Source: Deinococcus hopiensis KR-140 (GTDB taxonomy: Bacteria > Deinococcota > Deinococci > Deinococcales > Deinococcaceae). From it: a DNA stretch of 46,546 nucleotides. Numbering within the stretch: the stretch's first letter is position 1; the number at the start of each line of letters is the position of its first letter. A program made the translations under genes and the position numbers. Shown in pieces: positions 32,968-41,247 of this stretch. The stretch covers positions 1-46,546 of the forward strand of contig CALPYF020000035.1 of assembly GCA_943327755.2 (NCBI GenBank). Reading direction: 5' to 3'. Below the pieces are notes generated by a model. The model saw only the letters and a program-made list of their open reading frames with translations. It had not been told where the DNA came from and ran no database searches.

Positions 32968-33838
32968 ATGAACGAAGTCATCAAGACCGCCCTCGCCGAA
33001 GCCCTCACCGCCGCCGAAGAAGCCCAGACCGCCGCCCAGGCCGGCCACTTCGACGAAGCCCGCGCTGCTCGACGTGGTCGAGGCTGGCCTGAACGCTGGC
33101 GAGACCCGCAACCCCGCCCTGATGAACCGCCGCCTGAAGATCATCCGCATCCAGGCCAGCGTCGAGGCCCTGCTGCCCGCCGCTGAAGAGCCCAGCATTG
33201 AAGAGCCTGCCGAGCCGGTCGCCGAAGTGCCCGCCCAGGCCGACGCCGAGCCCGCGCTGGAGCCCGGAGTGGACGCCGCCCCGGTGGCCGCGCCTGCCCA
33301 GGAGCCCGAGGCCGCGCCGGTCGACGAGCCCGTCGATGCCCCCGCCCCCGCCCCGGTCGCGCTGCCCGAGCCCGCCGAGACCGAGCTGCCCCCGGTCGCC
33401 CAGGCCGACGCCCCCGCCAGGGTGGGCGGCGTGGCGGCCCCCCACGCCCTGCCCGACGAGGGCTGGGACCGCGTCGCGGCGGCGCTGCGCGCCCAGGGCA
33501 CCGAGGTCGAGGCCCGCGAGGCCGACGCGGCCCGCCACGGGCGCCTCCAGGGCGACGCCGAGGACGCCCGGGAGACGTGGCGCGCCCGGGTCGAGGAGCG
33601 CTTCGCCCTGCAGGCCCAGCTGGAGGTGTGCGCGCTGCGCGGCGACTACGCCGGGGCGAACGCCGCGTGGGACCGCCTGTTCGATGTCGTGACCGCGATC
33701 CGCAGCCGTGAAGGGGCCGCGCGCCGCCGTGGGCTGCCCGAGGCCGCCGCGATGCGCCCGGTGTTCGAAGCTGCCAACGAGGACAGCAAGCAGGTGCGTC
33801 AGTGGGCGCGCGGCAAGGGGGCCGACGCCGCCGCCTGA
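32968..33838 (+). pseudogene. cassette gene with a frameshift: Ala/Glu/Pro-rich unknown protein
   Basis: The product begins MNEVIKTALAEALTAAEEAQ and reads TAAQAGHFDEA, then near 33065 sense moves to another frame (LLDVVEAGLNAGETRNPALM, then NRRLKIIRIQASVEALLP). One extra C in GCCCGC would explain it. A long acidic Pro/Ala-rich linker follows (EEPAEPVAEVPAQADAEPAL) and then a helical C-terminal domain (EGWDRVAAALRAQGTEVEA, ERFALQAQLEVCALRGDYAG) ending KGADAAA. Restored, it would be about 290 aa. The two-domain shape with a disordered linker resembles partner-binding scaffold proteins. If the base is an error the gene is intact. Confidence 0.6.
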
Positions 33839-33844
33839 TCTGCC

Positions 33845-33881
33845 CCCCGCGCCCCCGCGTCCGCCCGGGCGCGGGGTTTTT
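33845..33881 (+). terminator. Rho-independent terminator of cassette gene 3
   Basis: CCCCGCGCCC (33845-33854) pairs with GGGCGCGGGG (33867-33876) and is followed by TTTTT (33877-33881). Confidence 0.88.
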
Positions 33882-33883
33882 CT

Positions 33884-33915
33884 TCGACCCACACACAAAT
33901 GCACACCCCTGCACC
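33884..33915 (+). promoter_or_regulatory. truncated shared promoter block
   Basis: Right after the terminator, TTCGACCCACACACAAATGC and CACACCC resemble the CCCACACACGATTGACACACC that follows the matching terminator at 36314-36346. The -10 and RCATCATA parts are missing, so the next cassette was cut here, where the MerR block begins. Confidence 0.4.
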
Positions 33916-34002
33916 CCGGTCCCCACTCCGTCTTACCGGTGAGCCTGAAGTGACCCGAGAACAAGGACAGCGAGGGACTGAAGACACATTCGGGTGTTGC
34001 CC

Positions 34003-34031
34003 TTGACTCTCAAGCGGCCTGAGACTTCACA
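34003..34031 (+). promoter_or_regulatory. MerR-type promoter/operator
   Basis: TTGACT (34003-34008) is followed by the dyad TCTCA-N7-TGAGA (34008-34012 / 34020-34024) and a poor -10 after a spacer longer than 17 nt. TTGACTCTC with a dyad in an over-long spacer is the usual design for MerR/BmrR activators. Confidence 0.6.
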
Positions 34032-34051
34032 CTGGCGGCCAGGAGGTGAGC

Positions 34052-34825
34052 ATGAAACTGCTCTCCATCGGACAGTTTGCGTCCCTGGTCGGCCTCAGTG
34101 TCTCCGCACTCCGGTTCTATGCCGACAGTGGAATCCTCTCGCCTGCCCAGATTGATCAGGACAACGGGTACCGGTACTACACCCCGGAACAGATTCCGCT
34201 CGGCCAGAGGGTCGCCCATCTGCGCGCTCTGGATCTTCCCCTGAATGAATTAAACGACCTTCTCAGCGGTTCCCCGGAGCAGGCCACGGCGATTCTCGAA
34301 CGGCACGAGCGACGCCTCATCAAACAGTTTCAGAGAAAACGTGAACTGCTGCTGGAGGTAGGGGAACTGCTGAATGGACGGCGGGTGCTACCCAGCGTGA
34401 GCGTCCGGTACCGCTGCTGGAAGGCGCAGCATGTCCTGAGTCTCACCATGAATGCCGAAGCGGAGAGCTTCGACACCCACTACCGCCAGAGCGTCTGGAC
34501 GTTACGTGAGCACGCGCAGACCACTGGGGTTCAGGTGCAGGGCATGGACTTCGGCCTTTACCACGGGCAGGACTACTTCAGCGGCCCCCTCCAGACCGAG
34601 GTGTGCCTCCCTGTGGCTGAGCCACTGGTCGGACAGGGCCGCGTCCGCTTCATGACCATCCCGGAAACTCCCGTGGTCTGCGCGCTCCACCGGGACGACT
34701 GGCGCACGTTCAGCGCCACGTATGGCGCCATCTACCTCGCGGCCAGTCAGGACGGCCACCACCCAGGTTCTGCCTACACCCTGGACACCCCTGAGGGCAC
34801 CGAACTCGGCTTCCTGCTGAACTGA
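34052..34825 (+). CDS. MerR-family regulator with GyrI-like effector domain
   Basis: 257 aa. Residues 1-70 are a MerR DNA-binding domain (LSIGQFASLVGLSVSALRFY, GYRYYTPEQIP), followed by a coiled coil (EQATAILERHERRLIKQFQR) and a C-terminal GyrI/BmrR-like effector domain (WTLREHAQTTGVQVQGMDFG, VCALHRDDWRTFSATYGAIY). Such proteins bind hydrophobic compounds and untwist an over-spaced promoter. AGGAGG upstream of ATG 34052 sets the start rather than the GTG at 34046. It precedes the acyltransferase-like gene by 45 nt and probably controls both through the dyad upstream. Confidence 0.9.
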   Translation: MKLLSIGQFASLVGLSVSALRFYADSGILSPAQIDQDNGYRYYTPEQIPLGQRVAHLRALDLPLNELNDLLSGSPEQATAILERHERRLIKQFQRKRELLLEVGELLNGRRVLPSVSVRYRCWKAQHVLSLTMNAEAESFDTHYRQSVWTLREHAQTTGVQVQGMDFGLYHGQDYFSGPLQTEVCLPVAEPLVGQGRVRFMTIPETPVVCALHRDDWRTFSATYGAIYLAASQDGHHPGSAYTLDTPEGTELGFLLN

Positions 34826-34870
34826 ACTCACCTTCCACCATCCGGCCGTGCCGTGCCGGAGAGGTTCCCT

Positions 34871-36127
34871 ATGCCGCTGAACGTCACGCCCGACGCGCTC
34901 TTGTCCGCCCCATTTAACCTTCAAGCCAGTGATCTACCTCCGTTCACCGGAGTCACTGTCACAGCCGAAACGACCGATCTCCACGGTGAGGTGTGGCGTT
35001 CCTCGGCGACCTTCAGAACGAGGGGGGACGGGCAGCTCAATCTGGCGCGCAGTCCTGCCATGGCCGGCAGCTACCGGGGGATTGACCCTTCCGGTCTGAT
35101 CTGGAGCTTGCGACCGCGCCCTGATCTCTTTCCGGCGTTCTTTGAAATGCCGCCAGGTGGGTACGACCTGACGCTTTCTCTCACGATGGGTGGTCAGGAA
35201 CAGGCCCGAGCGACCACGCGGCGGCTCTCCCACTTGCAAGACCTTCGGGTGGAGGATGTGCGTGACAACGGGCTGTACGGGCAACTCTTGGCACCGGCCT
35301 CCGGGCGAGACCTGCGTGGAGCGTGTCTCTTTCTGGGGGGTTCAGAAGGGGGCCTGTATGGCACGGTGGCCGCCCTCCTGGCATCTGAGGGCTTTGTCGT
35401 CCTCAATCTGGCCTATTTCGGCCTCCCACATTCCGGTCTGCCTGCCGATCTGATCAATATTCCTCTCGAGTATTTCCATGAGGCCGTCCGCTGGCTGCGT
35501 GCCCGGCCCGAAGTGGCCGGTCGCCGTGTGGGAGTGACCGGCGCGTCCAAGGGAGCGGAGGCCGCGCTGCTCATCGGATCCATGTTCCCTTCAGACGTGG
35601 GTGCCGTGGCGGCCATCGCTTCTGGCGGGCTGATCTTCGAAGGCATCGACCGGACTAGGCAGTTCCCGGCGGGTCAGCCGATGTCCTCGTGGGCGTGGGG
35701 CGGCAATCCCCTCCCCTATATTCCCTACCAGACGGACTGGTCGGCGTTCTTCGGTGGATCAGGCCCCTACAACATGACGCCCATTCACCGGGAAGCAATG
35801 GCGCGGGCATCTAGGGAGGACATCGCAGTAGCGACTATCCAGGTCGAGAGGATTGCCGGTCCGGTCCTGCTGGTCAGTGGCGGAGAGGATCAGGTCTGGC
35901 CTGCCACGGAATTGAGCCAGGTTGCTCAACTCAGGCGTGAACAGGCCGGGTTGCACGTACAGCACCTCACGGACCCTGCCGCGGGACATTCGCTCAGCCT
36001 GCCAGGGCTCCCCACCTACATCTCGGTGCCCTGGACGGCGATGGGTGGTGAGGATCAGGCCAATGCCCACCTGCAAAAGCTCGCCTGGCAGGCGAGGGTC
36101 GACACGCTTGGCTCGGTCTGGGAGTAG
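34871..36127 (+). CDS. acyl-CoA thioesterase/BAAT-family hydrolase
   Basis: 418 aa. Residues 1-120 are the beta-rich N-terminal domain of the acyl-CoA thioesterase/bile acid-CoA:amino-acid N-acyltransferase family (VTVTAETTDLHGEVWRSSAT, LIWSLRPRPDLFPAFFEM). The rest is an alpha/beta-hydrolase domain: LFLGGSEGGLYG, nucleophile Ser226 in VTGASKGAE, acid in VSGGEDQVWPA and His in AAGHSLSLP. It should cleave or transfer acyl groups from CoA or related esters. GGAGAGG before ATG 34871 decides the start over the GTG at 34853. It appears to be the target of the MerR regulator. True substrate unknown. Confidence 0.88.
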   Translation: MPLNVTPDALLSAPFNLQASDLPPFTGVTVTAETTDLHGEVWRSSATFRTRGDGQLNLARSPAMAGSYRGIDPSGLIWSLRPRPDLFPAFFEMPPGGYDLTLSLTMGGQEQARATTRRLSHLQDLRVEDVRDNGLYGQLLAPASGRDLRGACLFLGGSEGGLYGTVAALLASEGFVVLNLAYFGLPHSGLPADLINIPLEYFHEAVRWLRARPEVAGRRVGVTGASKGAEAALLIGSMFPSDVGAVAAIASGGLIFEGIDRTRQFPAGQPMSSWAWGGNPLPYIPYQTDWSAFFGGSGPYNMTPIHREAMARASREDIAVATIQVERIAGPVLLVSGGEDQVWPATELSQVAQLRREQAGLHVQHLTDPAAGHSLSLPGLPTYISVPWTAMGGEDQANAHLQKLAWQARVDTLGSVWE

Positions 36128-36182
36128 ACCGTCACCCGCCCAGGAAAAAGACTGGCTCCACACGTCGTCCACAGCCAATGCT

Positions 36183-36302
36183 GAGGCTCAGTTCCTGTTC
36201 CTCATCTCAAGTCATCCCTACCTGCAGGCCCTCGACGGCGGCGTGTTCGGGGTGAAGGTCGAGGACGTCGCGGTCCTCAGCGCCTCGCCCCTGCAGTTCT
36301 GA
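36183..36302 (+). pseudogene. C-terminal remnant of a cassette gene
   Basis: After the acyltransferase gene the + frame reads AEAQFLFLISSHPYLQALDG and GVFGVKVEDVAVLSASPLQF to a TGA at 36302, protein-like and lacking any start. It is followed by a terminator and a shared promoter block, exactly as an intact cassette gene would be. The MerR block evidently replaced the front of this gene. Confidence 0.55.
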
Positions 36303-36313
36303 TCTGCCCCACC

Positions 36314-36346
36314 CCGCGCCCCTTGCACCGGGGGGCGCGGTTTTCT
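36314..36346 (+). terminator. Rho-independent terminator
   Basis: CCGCGCCCC (36314-36322) pairs with GGGGCGCGG (36332-36340) and is followed by TTTTCT. It is close in sequence to the terminator at 33845-33881. Confidence 0.85.
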
Positions 36347-36361
36347 CGCACCCACACACGA

Positions 36362-36398
36362 TTGACACACCATCCGTCTCGCATATTTTGGCATCATA
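36362..36398 (+). promoter_or_regulatory. shared promoter block, copy 4
   Basis: A perfect TTGACA (36362-36367), CACCA, 16-nt spacer ending CGCA, TATTTT (36384-36389), GGCATCATA (36390-36398), ATG at 36404. Confidence 0.8.
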
Positions 36399-36403
36399 GA
36401 CCC

Positions 36404-36643
36404 ATGACGAACCCCTGTGGCTATGCCCTCCACGACCTGACCGCCCCCAACGCCTTCGCCGACATCAGCGCCGAGATCCACGTCGAACTCTTCCCCGAGC
36501 CCGGCGCTGTCCGTGCCGTCGCGTACTGCGGCCGCGAGCAGATCTGCGCCGTGACCCGCCTGAATGCCGACGCCGCGACCGAGGACGTGCTGGCGGACGC
36601 CGAGTTCGACCTGCGCGCCGCCATCAACGAAGCCTGCGCCTGA
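36404..36643 (+). CDS. cassette gene: small unknown protein, 79 aa
   Basis: No family recognised. Opens MTNPCGYALHDLTAPNAFAD, then beta-type text (IHVELFPEPGAVRAVAYCGR) and an acidic helix (ATEDVLADAEFDLRAAINEA). It begins 5 nt after the shared promoter block. A second gene follows 47 nt downstream with its own ribosome-binding site, giving a two-gene cassette, the same plan as at 40112-40647. Confidence 0.65.
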   Translation: MTNPCGYALHDLTAPNAFADISAEIHVELFPEPGAVRAVAYCGREQICAVTRLNADAATEDVLADAEFDLRAAINEACA

Positions 36644-36690
36644 CCCCCACGCCCCCCACCGCCCCTCTCCCCTGCCCCCGGAGGCCCACC

Positions 36691-37128
36691 ATGTCCATCC
36701 TGTTCCCTGTCCTGACCCCTGTTGCCGGTTCGTTCTGCGCCGCCCCCGGCGAGCCCCTGCGCGGCACCGCCGTCACCCACGAGGGGTCCCGGCAGGTCGC
36801 CGACCTGATCGGCGCGACCAGCCACCGCGCCTCGAAGCTGGCCGTGCTCGTCCCGCTGGATCTGTCCCGCGCCCAGATTGAGGCAGCGCAGCGCGCCTGC
36901 CTGAACGGGATCATGCCCGGCCAGGGTGACTGCCCCGAGGCGCTGGACCGCCTGTGGGCCCTGCTGGGCACCTGCGCCGGGGACGTGCTCGATGTCCAGC
37001 TGGGCGCCACGCGGATGAGCCTGGGACTCACCCAGGCCACGCGCGAGTCGCTCGGGCTGGAGCCCCCTCTACTGGACAGCGCGCGGTCGCAGCTGCTCAC
37101 CCTCAGCGGAACCACGATTTCACGCTGA
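36691..37128 (+). CDS. cassette gene: unknown protein, 145 aa
   Basis: Starts MSILFPVLTPVAGSFCAAPG with CCCGGAGGCCCACC just before the ATG. Helical middle (ASKLAVLVPLDLSRAQIEAA), C-terminal half LLGTCAGDVLDVQLGATRM. The Cys residues do not form a clear site. No family recognised. It ends 30 nt before the convergent delta-60 lipoprotein gene, and no terminator is visible there, which suggests the cassette's 3' end was displaced. Confidence 0.65.
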   Translation: MSILFPVLTPVAGSFCAAPGEPLRGTAVTHEGSRQVADLIGATSHRASKLAVLVPLDLSRAQIEAAQRACLNGIMPGQGDCPEALDRLWALLGTCAGDVLDVQLGATRMSLGLTQATRESLGLEPPLLDSARSQLLTLSGTTISR

Positions 37129-37158
37129 CGGAAAGAACTGCGACCGCGCTCAGTCAGG

Positions 37159-39387
37159 TCAGGGAAGGACGCGCACCAGGGCGAAGTCCAGGCCTGTCGT
37201 GCCGCTGCGCGCAGAGCCAGCAGCCACGAGCTTACCGTCCGCCTGCAGCGTCAGGGCATAAGCAATGTCGGTACTGGTGCCAGCACCCACCGGGATGAGG
37301 ACTTTGCCGGTTCCGCCGCCGAATGTGGCGTCCAGCGTCCCATCCATGTTGTAGCGCGCCAGGGCGAAGTCCAGGCCTGTCGTGCCGCTGCGCGCAGAGC
37401 CAGCGGCCACGATTTTGCCGTCCCCCTGCACACTCAGAGCCTGTAATAGTTCGACACTGTAGCCAGCACCCAGGTGGGTGCTGACTGTGCCGGTCCCGCC
37501 TCCGAACGTGGTGTCCAGAGTCCCGTCCGTGTCGTAGCGCACCAGGGTGAAGTCCTGGCCTGCCACGCCGACAAACGCACTGCCAGCGGCCACGATCTTG
37601 CCGTCCGTCTGCACGCTCAGGGCCTGTACTCGGTCGTCACCGCTGCCAGTGCTCACCGGGGTGATGACCTTGCCGGTCCCGCCGCCGAACGTGGTATCCA
37701 GGGTGCCGTCCATGGTGTACCGCACCAGGGCGAAGTCATCAGAACCGTCTGAGGACGTAGAGCCCGCAAGCACGATCTTGCCGTCCGCCTGCAGACCCAG
37801 GGCATAAGCAAAATCGCGACTGGAATCAGCGCCCACCGGGGTCATAACTGTGCCGGTCCCGCCGCCGAACGTGGCGTCCAGGGTGCCGTCCGTGGTGTAC
37901 CGCACCAGGGCGAAGTCATGGGCTGTCTCGCTGGCATCGTACGCAGAGCCAGCGACCACGATCTTGCCGTCCGCCTGCAGACTCAGGGCATTCGCCTGGT
38001 CGCTGCTGTTGCCAGCACCCACCGGGGTGATGACTGTGCCGGTCCCGCCGCCGAACGTGGTATCCAGGGTCCCGTCCGTGTTGTAACGCGCCAGGGCGAA
38101 GTCCGTGCTGGTCGCGCCACCGGACGCAGAGCCAGCGACCACGATCTTGCCGTCCGCCTGCAGGCTCAGGGCATTAGCAAAGGCCAACGGGGTGCTGACT
38201 GTGCCGGTCCCGCCACCGAACGTGGGGTCCAGGGTCCCGTCCGTGGTGTAACGCGCCAAGCTCGTGCCGCCCACGTTGCTCGTTTCGCCAGCAACCACGA
38301 TCTTGCCGTCCGCCTGCACGCGGACCGCTCGCGCCTGGTCCTCACTGGTACCGGCGCCGACAGGCGTCATGACCTTCCCGCCTGTCCCGAAGCAGCCGTC
38401 CAACGTCCCGGATGGGCCCGATCCCAGGCCCGTCAGGACACTCGTCGGTGCCGCGGCACTCCCGGCCACCCGCACGCGGCACACCGTGTCCGCGCTCACC
38501 TGGGTCGCCCCCAGCGCCGTCGCCCGGCTCTGCGCCGCCGAGACGGACTCCTCCGCCGTCTTCGTCACCCGCGTCTGGTTGTCCTCCACGACCTCGAACA
38601 CCAGTGAGAACGTGAACGGATCATTCGCCGGGTTCGCCTGCAGCGGCAGTTTCACCGCGAACGTCACCTGCCCGTCGAACTGCCCCGCCGCCGGGTCGGC
38701 CGGCAGCGTCCGGTCCGCCGCGCTGAGTTTGCTGCGCACCACGTACCCGTACGGTAGGACGCTCGTCACGTCCGCCACCGCCCCCAGACTGCTCGCCTCC
38801 GCTTCCGTGAACGCCATGAAGTCCGCCAGGCTGGCGTTCACGGTCGGCACACCCCCCTGGGACATCATCCCGTGCAGCGGGATGATGGACGTCGCCAGCG
38901 ACGGGTCGGCGTCCGACCCGTCGAAGCGTTTGAGGTTCCGCACGGCACTCCCCGCGATCGTGGCGGGCGCGGTGGCGTCCACGGCGATGAAGGTCAGGTT
39001 GCTGCGGGGGGTGCTCGACGGCGTGGCGCCGTCGAAGCTGGCGTTGCGCACGTCATACGTGGCGTGCAGGTAGCGCGTGCCCGTGCCGGGCACGCCCACG
39101 TCGAAGCTGCCTTTGGAATTGAAGCGCAGCTGCAGGCCACTGGCGGCGCGGGTGAGGGCCTGACCGGTCAGGCCCGGGGTGAGGTCCCGGACGCTGGTGG
39201 CGTAGAAGGTGCTGCCGACACCGCTGAAGGTGACTTCGACACGCCCGATGCTGCGGGACAGCCCGGGCGTGGCCGGGGTGGTGGGGGCTGTCGTGACCGG
39301 CGTGGGGGGCGCGGTAAGGGTGGTGGGCTGAGCGCAGGCGCTCAGCAGGGCGGCGAGCAGCAGCGCGCGGGGCAGGCGGATGGGCAT
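37159..39387 (-). CDS. delta-60-repeat beta-propeller lipoprotein, paralogue B
   Basis: 742 aa. Signal ends with lipobox LLSAC (Cys18), then a Thr/Pro tether. The N-terminal domain (VEVTFSGVGSTFYATSVRDL, LRFNSKGSFDVG) matches paralogue A. The C-terminal part has about eight very regular delta-60 repeats (FALVRYTTDGTLDATFGGG, LQADGKIVVAGSA), more alike than those of A, which suggests recent internal repeat exchange. Surface-exposed and probably ligand- or polymer-binding. AGGAG eight nt before ATG 39387 sets the start. No leader-motif peptide directly precedes it; the related peptide remnant lies 480 nt upstream on the same strand. Confidence 0.87.
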   Translation of the reverse strand: MPIRLPRALLLAALLSACAQPTTLTAPPTPVTTAPTTPATPGLSRSIGRVEVTFSGVGSTFYATSVRDLTPGLTGQALTRAASGLQLRFNSKGSFDVGVPGTGTRYLHATYDVRNASFDGATPSSTPRSNLTFIAVDATAPATIAGSAVRNLKRFDGSDADPSLATSIIPLHGMMSQGGVPTVNASLADFMAFTEAEASSLGAVADVTSVLPYGYVVRSKLSAADRTLPADPAAGQFDGQVTFAVKLPLQANPANDPFTFSLVFEVVEDNQTRVTKTAEESVSAAQSRATALGATQVSADTVCRVRVAGSAAAPTSVLTGLGSGPSGTLDGCFGTGGKVMTPVGAGTSEDQARAVRVQADGKIVVAGETSNVGGTSLARYTTDGTLDPTFGGGTGTVSTPLAFANALSLQADGKIVVAGSASGGATSTDFALARYNTDGTLDTTFGGGTGTVITPVGAGNSSDQANALSLQADGKIVVAGSAYDASETAHDFALVRYTTDGTLDATFGGGTGTVMTPVGADSSRDFAYALGLQADGKIVLAGSTSSDGSDDFALVRYTMDGTLDTTFGGGTGKVITPVSTGSGDDRVQALSVQTDGKIVAAGSAFVGVAGQDFTLVRYDTDGTLDTTFGGGTGTVSTHLGAGYSVELLQALSVQGDGKIVAAGSARSGTTGLDFALARYNMDGTLDATFGGGTGKVLIPVGAGTSTDIAYALTLQADGKLVAAGSARSGTTGLDFALVRVLP

Positions 39388-39800
39388 GAGGGACTCCTAT
39401 GGCGGCCGGGGAGAACGCAGGGGAGAACGGGGGCCGGGATGAGCAGCGAGTGGCGTGTCTGACCAGCCTGGATGGCCTTCGGGATCAGGCATGGAGCGCA
39501 GAGGGCCGGCCTCAGGCCGCCCGGGAGCGAAGAGAGAGGATTGACTCTGGTCCGGGCACTCTAGCGGGCGAGCACGCCCCTGATTGGGGGACATGACGGC
39601 ACCCCCCCAGTGGGTGAAGGAGAGCGGACTGGACAGGGAGAGACAGTGCGCGACTGAATGTTCAACGACCCAGGTGAGGATTGCGCCGGATCCCGAGTGA
39701 TTCGGGCACCTGCACCTGCGAGAGATCCCAGCGAGTCTTCCTCTCTCTTCACAGCAGTGCACCGAAGTAACGGAACGGTCGTCGGGGAGCAGCTCAGACG
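39388..39800. other. upstream region of lipoprotein B
   Basis: About 410 bases without a gene I can support. It separates the lipoprotein start from the hairpin at 39801-39839 and should hold its promoter, which I cannot place with confidence. Confidence 0.4.
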
Positions 39801-39839
39801 CAAGAGGGCGCAGCCCCTGGTCTCGGCTGCGCCCTCTTG
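39801..39839. terminator. 15-bp perfect hairpin
   Basis: CAAGAGGGCGCAGCC (39801-39815) pairs perfectly with 39825-39839, 9-nt loop. It lies 33 nt past the end of the minus strand peptide/delta-60 remnant, so it is probably the old terminator of that gene. Confidence 0.65.
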
Positions 39840-39871
39840 TGCTCTTTCCCAGTGAGTCTCCTGCACTTCGG

Positions 39872-40075
39872 TCAGGGAAGGACGCGCACCAAGGCGAAGT
39901 TATTGCCGGTCGTGTTGATGGGCACGCTCTGGATGAGGGTGATGGCCGCCCAGGGGCCGAGGGACTGGACGCGGGGTGCCTCGTAAGCGGCGCGGGAGGG
40001 CAGGGGTGGGCGGGCGTGGGATTTGTTGGCCGTTATTCCCCCTGTGGGGGTGCGTCCGGCACACACAGTCGACAC
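39872..40075 (-). pseudogene. leader-motif peptide fused to the end of a deleted delta-60 gene
   Basis: The frame reads AAYEAPRVQSLGPWAAITLI, QSVPIN, TTGNNFALVRVLP and stop. The first part matches the peptide at 29777-29956 (YxxPx(L/V)xxxGxWxxxTLxQSVPIN, same spacing); the last ten residues are the C terminus of the delta-60 lipoproteins. A deletion has removed nearly the whole lipoprotein between them, which shows that peptide and lipoprotein were adjacent here too. The only start in frame is GTG 40075, which lies in the divergent promoter; no ATG is present. Confidence 0.6.
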
Positions 40076-40106
40076 ACCAACCTATCCCGCATTGCATGGC
40101 ATCATA
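40069..40106 (+). promoter_or_regulatory. shared promoter block, copy 5
   Basis: TCGACA (40069-40074), CACCA, 17-nt spacer ending CCGCA, TTGCAT (40092-40097), GGCATCATA (40098-40106), ATG at 40112. Confidence 0.75.
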
Positions 40107-40111
40107 AGGAC

Positions 40112-40219
40112 ATGAATGACACCCTGACCGTCCGCGACCTGATCACAGCCGGGCAGCCCGAGCAAGGGGCCGTCGAGCTCGGCGGCTGGGCGGCCGCCGT
40201 CGTGATCACCCTCGCCTGA
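40112..40219 (+). CDS. cassette gene: 35-aa peptide
   Basis: MNDTLTVRDLITAGQPEQGA followed by VELGGWAAAVVITLA. It starts 5 nt after the promoter block and is followed by a GC hairpin and a second gene. It could be a functional micro-protein or an upstream reading frame that couples translation to the gene at 40270. No family recognised. Confidence 0.55.
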   Translation: MNDTLTVRDLITAGQPEQGAVELGGWAAAVVITLA

Positions 40220-40269
40220 CCCGCCCCGCCCCGGCGCCGGCCGGGGCACCCCCACCCCTGGAGGCCCTG

Positions 40270-40647
40270 ATGACCACGCCCCCCACCGCCCAGTCTGCCC
40301 AGTCCGCCCCGCCCACGCTCGCGCAGCAGCTGCCCTTCACCGGCCCGCTGGAGGGCGCCCTCGCGCACGTCCAGCGCTTCGCCGACCCGAAGGCCGGGCG
40401 GCCCACCCTGCTCCTCACCACCGCCGCCGACCTGGGACAGCCCGTCACCATCCACGTGACCCGCTCCGCCACCGACGACCTGGAGGTCACCGGCAGCCAC
40501 CACGGCCAGCCCGCGCACCTCGGGTTCTTCACCGTGCCCGGCCTGCGCGCCCGCTGGCAGGCCGAACTGGACGCCGCCGCCCAGGCCAGGCGCCAGCAGG
40601 ACCTGCTGCGCCAGCCGTGGACGTTCGTGCACCCCCTGATCGAGTAA
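40270..40647 (+). CDS. cassette gene: unknown protein, 125 aa
   Basis: Starts MTTPPTAQSAQSAPPTLAQQ with GGAGG nine nt upstream. A beta-type middle, RPTLLLTTAADLGQPVTIHV, is followed by TRSATDDLEVTGSHHGQP and a helix, RARWQAELDAAAQARRQQDL. The stop codon TAA is the first triplet of the left inverted repeat of the element at 40645-43063, so the original C terminus may have been longer. No family recognised. Confidence 0.65.
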   Translation: MTTPPTAQSAQSAPPTLAQQLPFTGPLEGALAHVQRFADPKAGRPTLLLTTAADLGQPVTIHVTRSATDDLEVTGSHHGQPAHLGFFTVPGLRARWQAELDAAAQARRQQDLLRQPWTFVHPLIE

Positions 40648-40696
40648 TAACCGCATTGGCACGAAAACACCCGTTGAGCTGCTGGGGAATCCAGGG

Positions 40697-40720
40697 GGAC
40701 AGACACCGCGATGTCTGTCC
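40697..40720. repeat. small perfect hairpin inside the left end
   Basis: GGACAGACA and TGTCTGTCC pair around CCGCGA (40697-40705 / 40712-40720). No T-run. It may be a terminator for the gene before it. Confidence 0.4.
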
Positions 40721-40799
40721 GCATTCAGATCGCGTCATTGAGCTGTTGCCAGATTGCCCGTTCAGCCACACGCCGCTCTGGATCGCACAAAATCCTTTC

Positions 40800-40836
40800 T
40801 CCGAGTTAACCCATAGATTCTCCGATCAAACTCGGA
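40800..40836 (+). promoter_or_regulatory. candidate BlaI operator
   Basis: TCCGAGTT (40800-40807) and AACTCGGA (40829-40836) are perfect complements 21 nt apart, 25 nt before the BlaI-type gene, in a local AT-rich stretch. BlaI/MecI repressors bind dyads at this position and repress their own operon. Confidence 0.5.
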
Positions 40837-40860
40837 TAGAGTGGCACCTCAGGAGGTCCC

Positions 40861-41247
40861 ATGGCTCGCCCCCCACACCCTGGCCCCACCGACCGCGAAC
40901 TCACTCTCCTCAAACTCCTCTGGCAGCACGGTCCCAGTACAGTCCGGCAACTCCACCAGGTCTTTCCCCACCGACCCAAACCGGCGTACACCTCGTTGCA
41001 GACCAACCTTCAGGGCATGCTCGACAAGGGCTACCTCACCTCCCAGACCGACCAGCACGCCCACATCTACGCCGCGGCCCTCACCCAGGCCGACGTCGAA
41101 CGTCGCGCCGTCCATGACCTCATCCGACGGGTCTTCGACGGCTCTGCGCTGCGCCTCTTCACCACAGCTCTCAACAGCGAGCAGGCCTCACCCGAAGAAC
41201 TTCGCCGCCTCCAGATGCTCCTGGACGAGCAGGTCAGCGATGACTGA
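40861..41247 (+). CDS. BlaI/MecI/CopY-family repressor
   Basis: 128 aa winged helix. PTDRELTLLKLLWQHGPSTV, RQLHQVFPHRPKPAYTSLQT and LQGMLDKGYLTSQTDQHAHI follow the BlaI pattern, with the C-terminal dimer helices behind (DVERRAVHDLIRRVF). BlaI proteins repress until cleaved or released after a BlaR1-type membrane peptidase is triggered. AGGAGG upstream of ATG 40861 sets the start. It overlaps the M56 gene by 8 nt. Confidence 0.92.
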   Translation: MARPPHPGPTDRELTLLKLLWQHGPSTVRQLHQVFPHRPKPAYTSLQTNLQGMLDKGYLTSQTDQHAHIYAAALTQADVERRAVHDLIRRVFDGSALRLFTTALNSEQASPEELRRLQMLLDEQVSDD

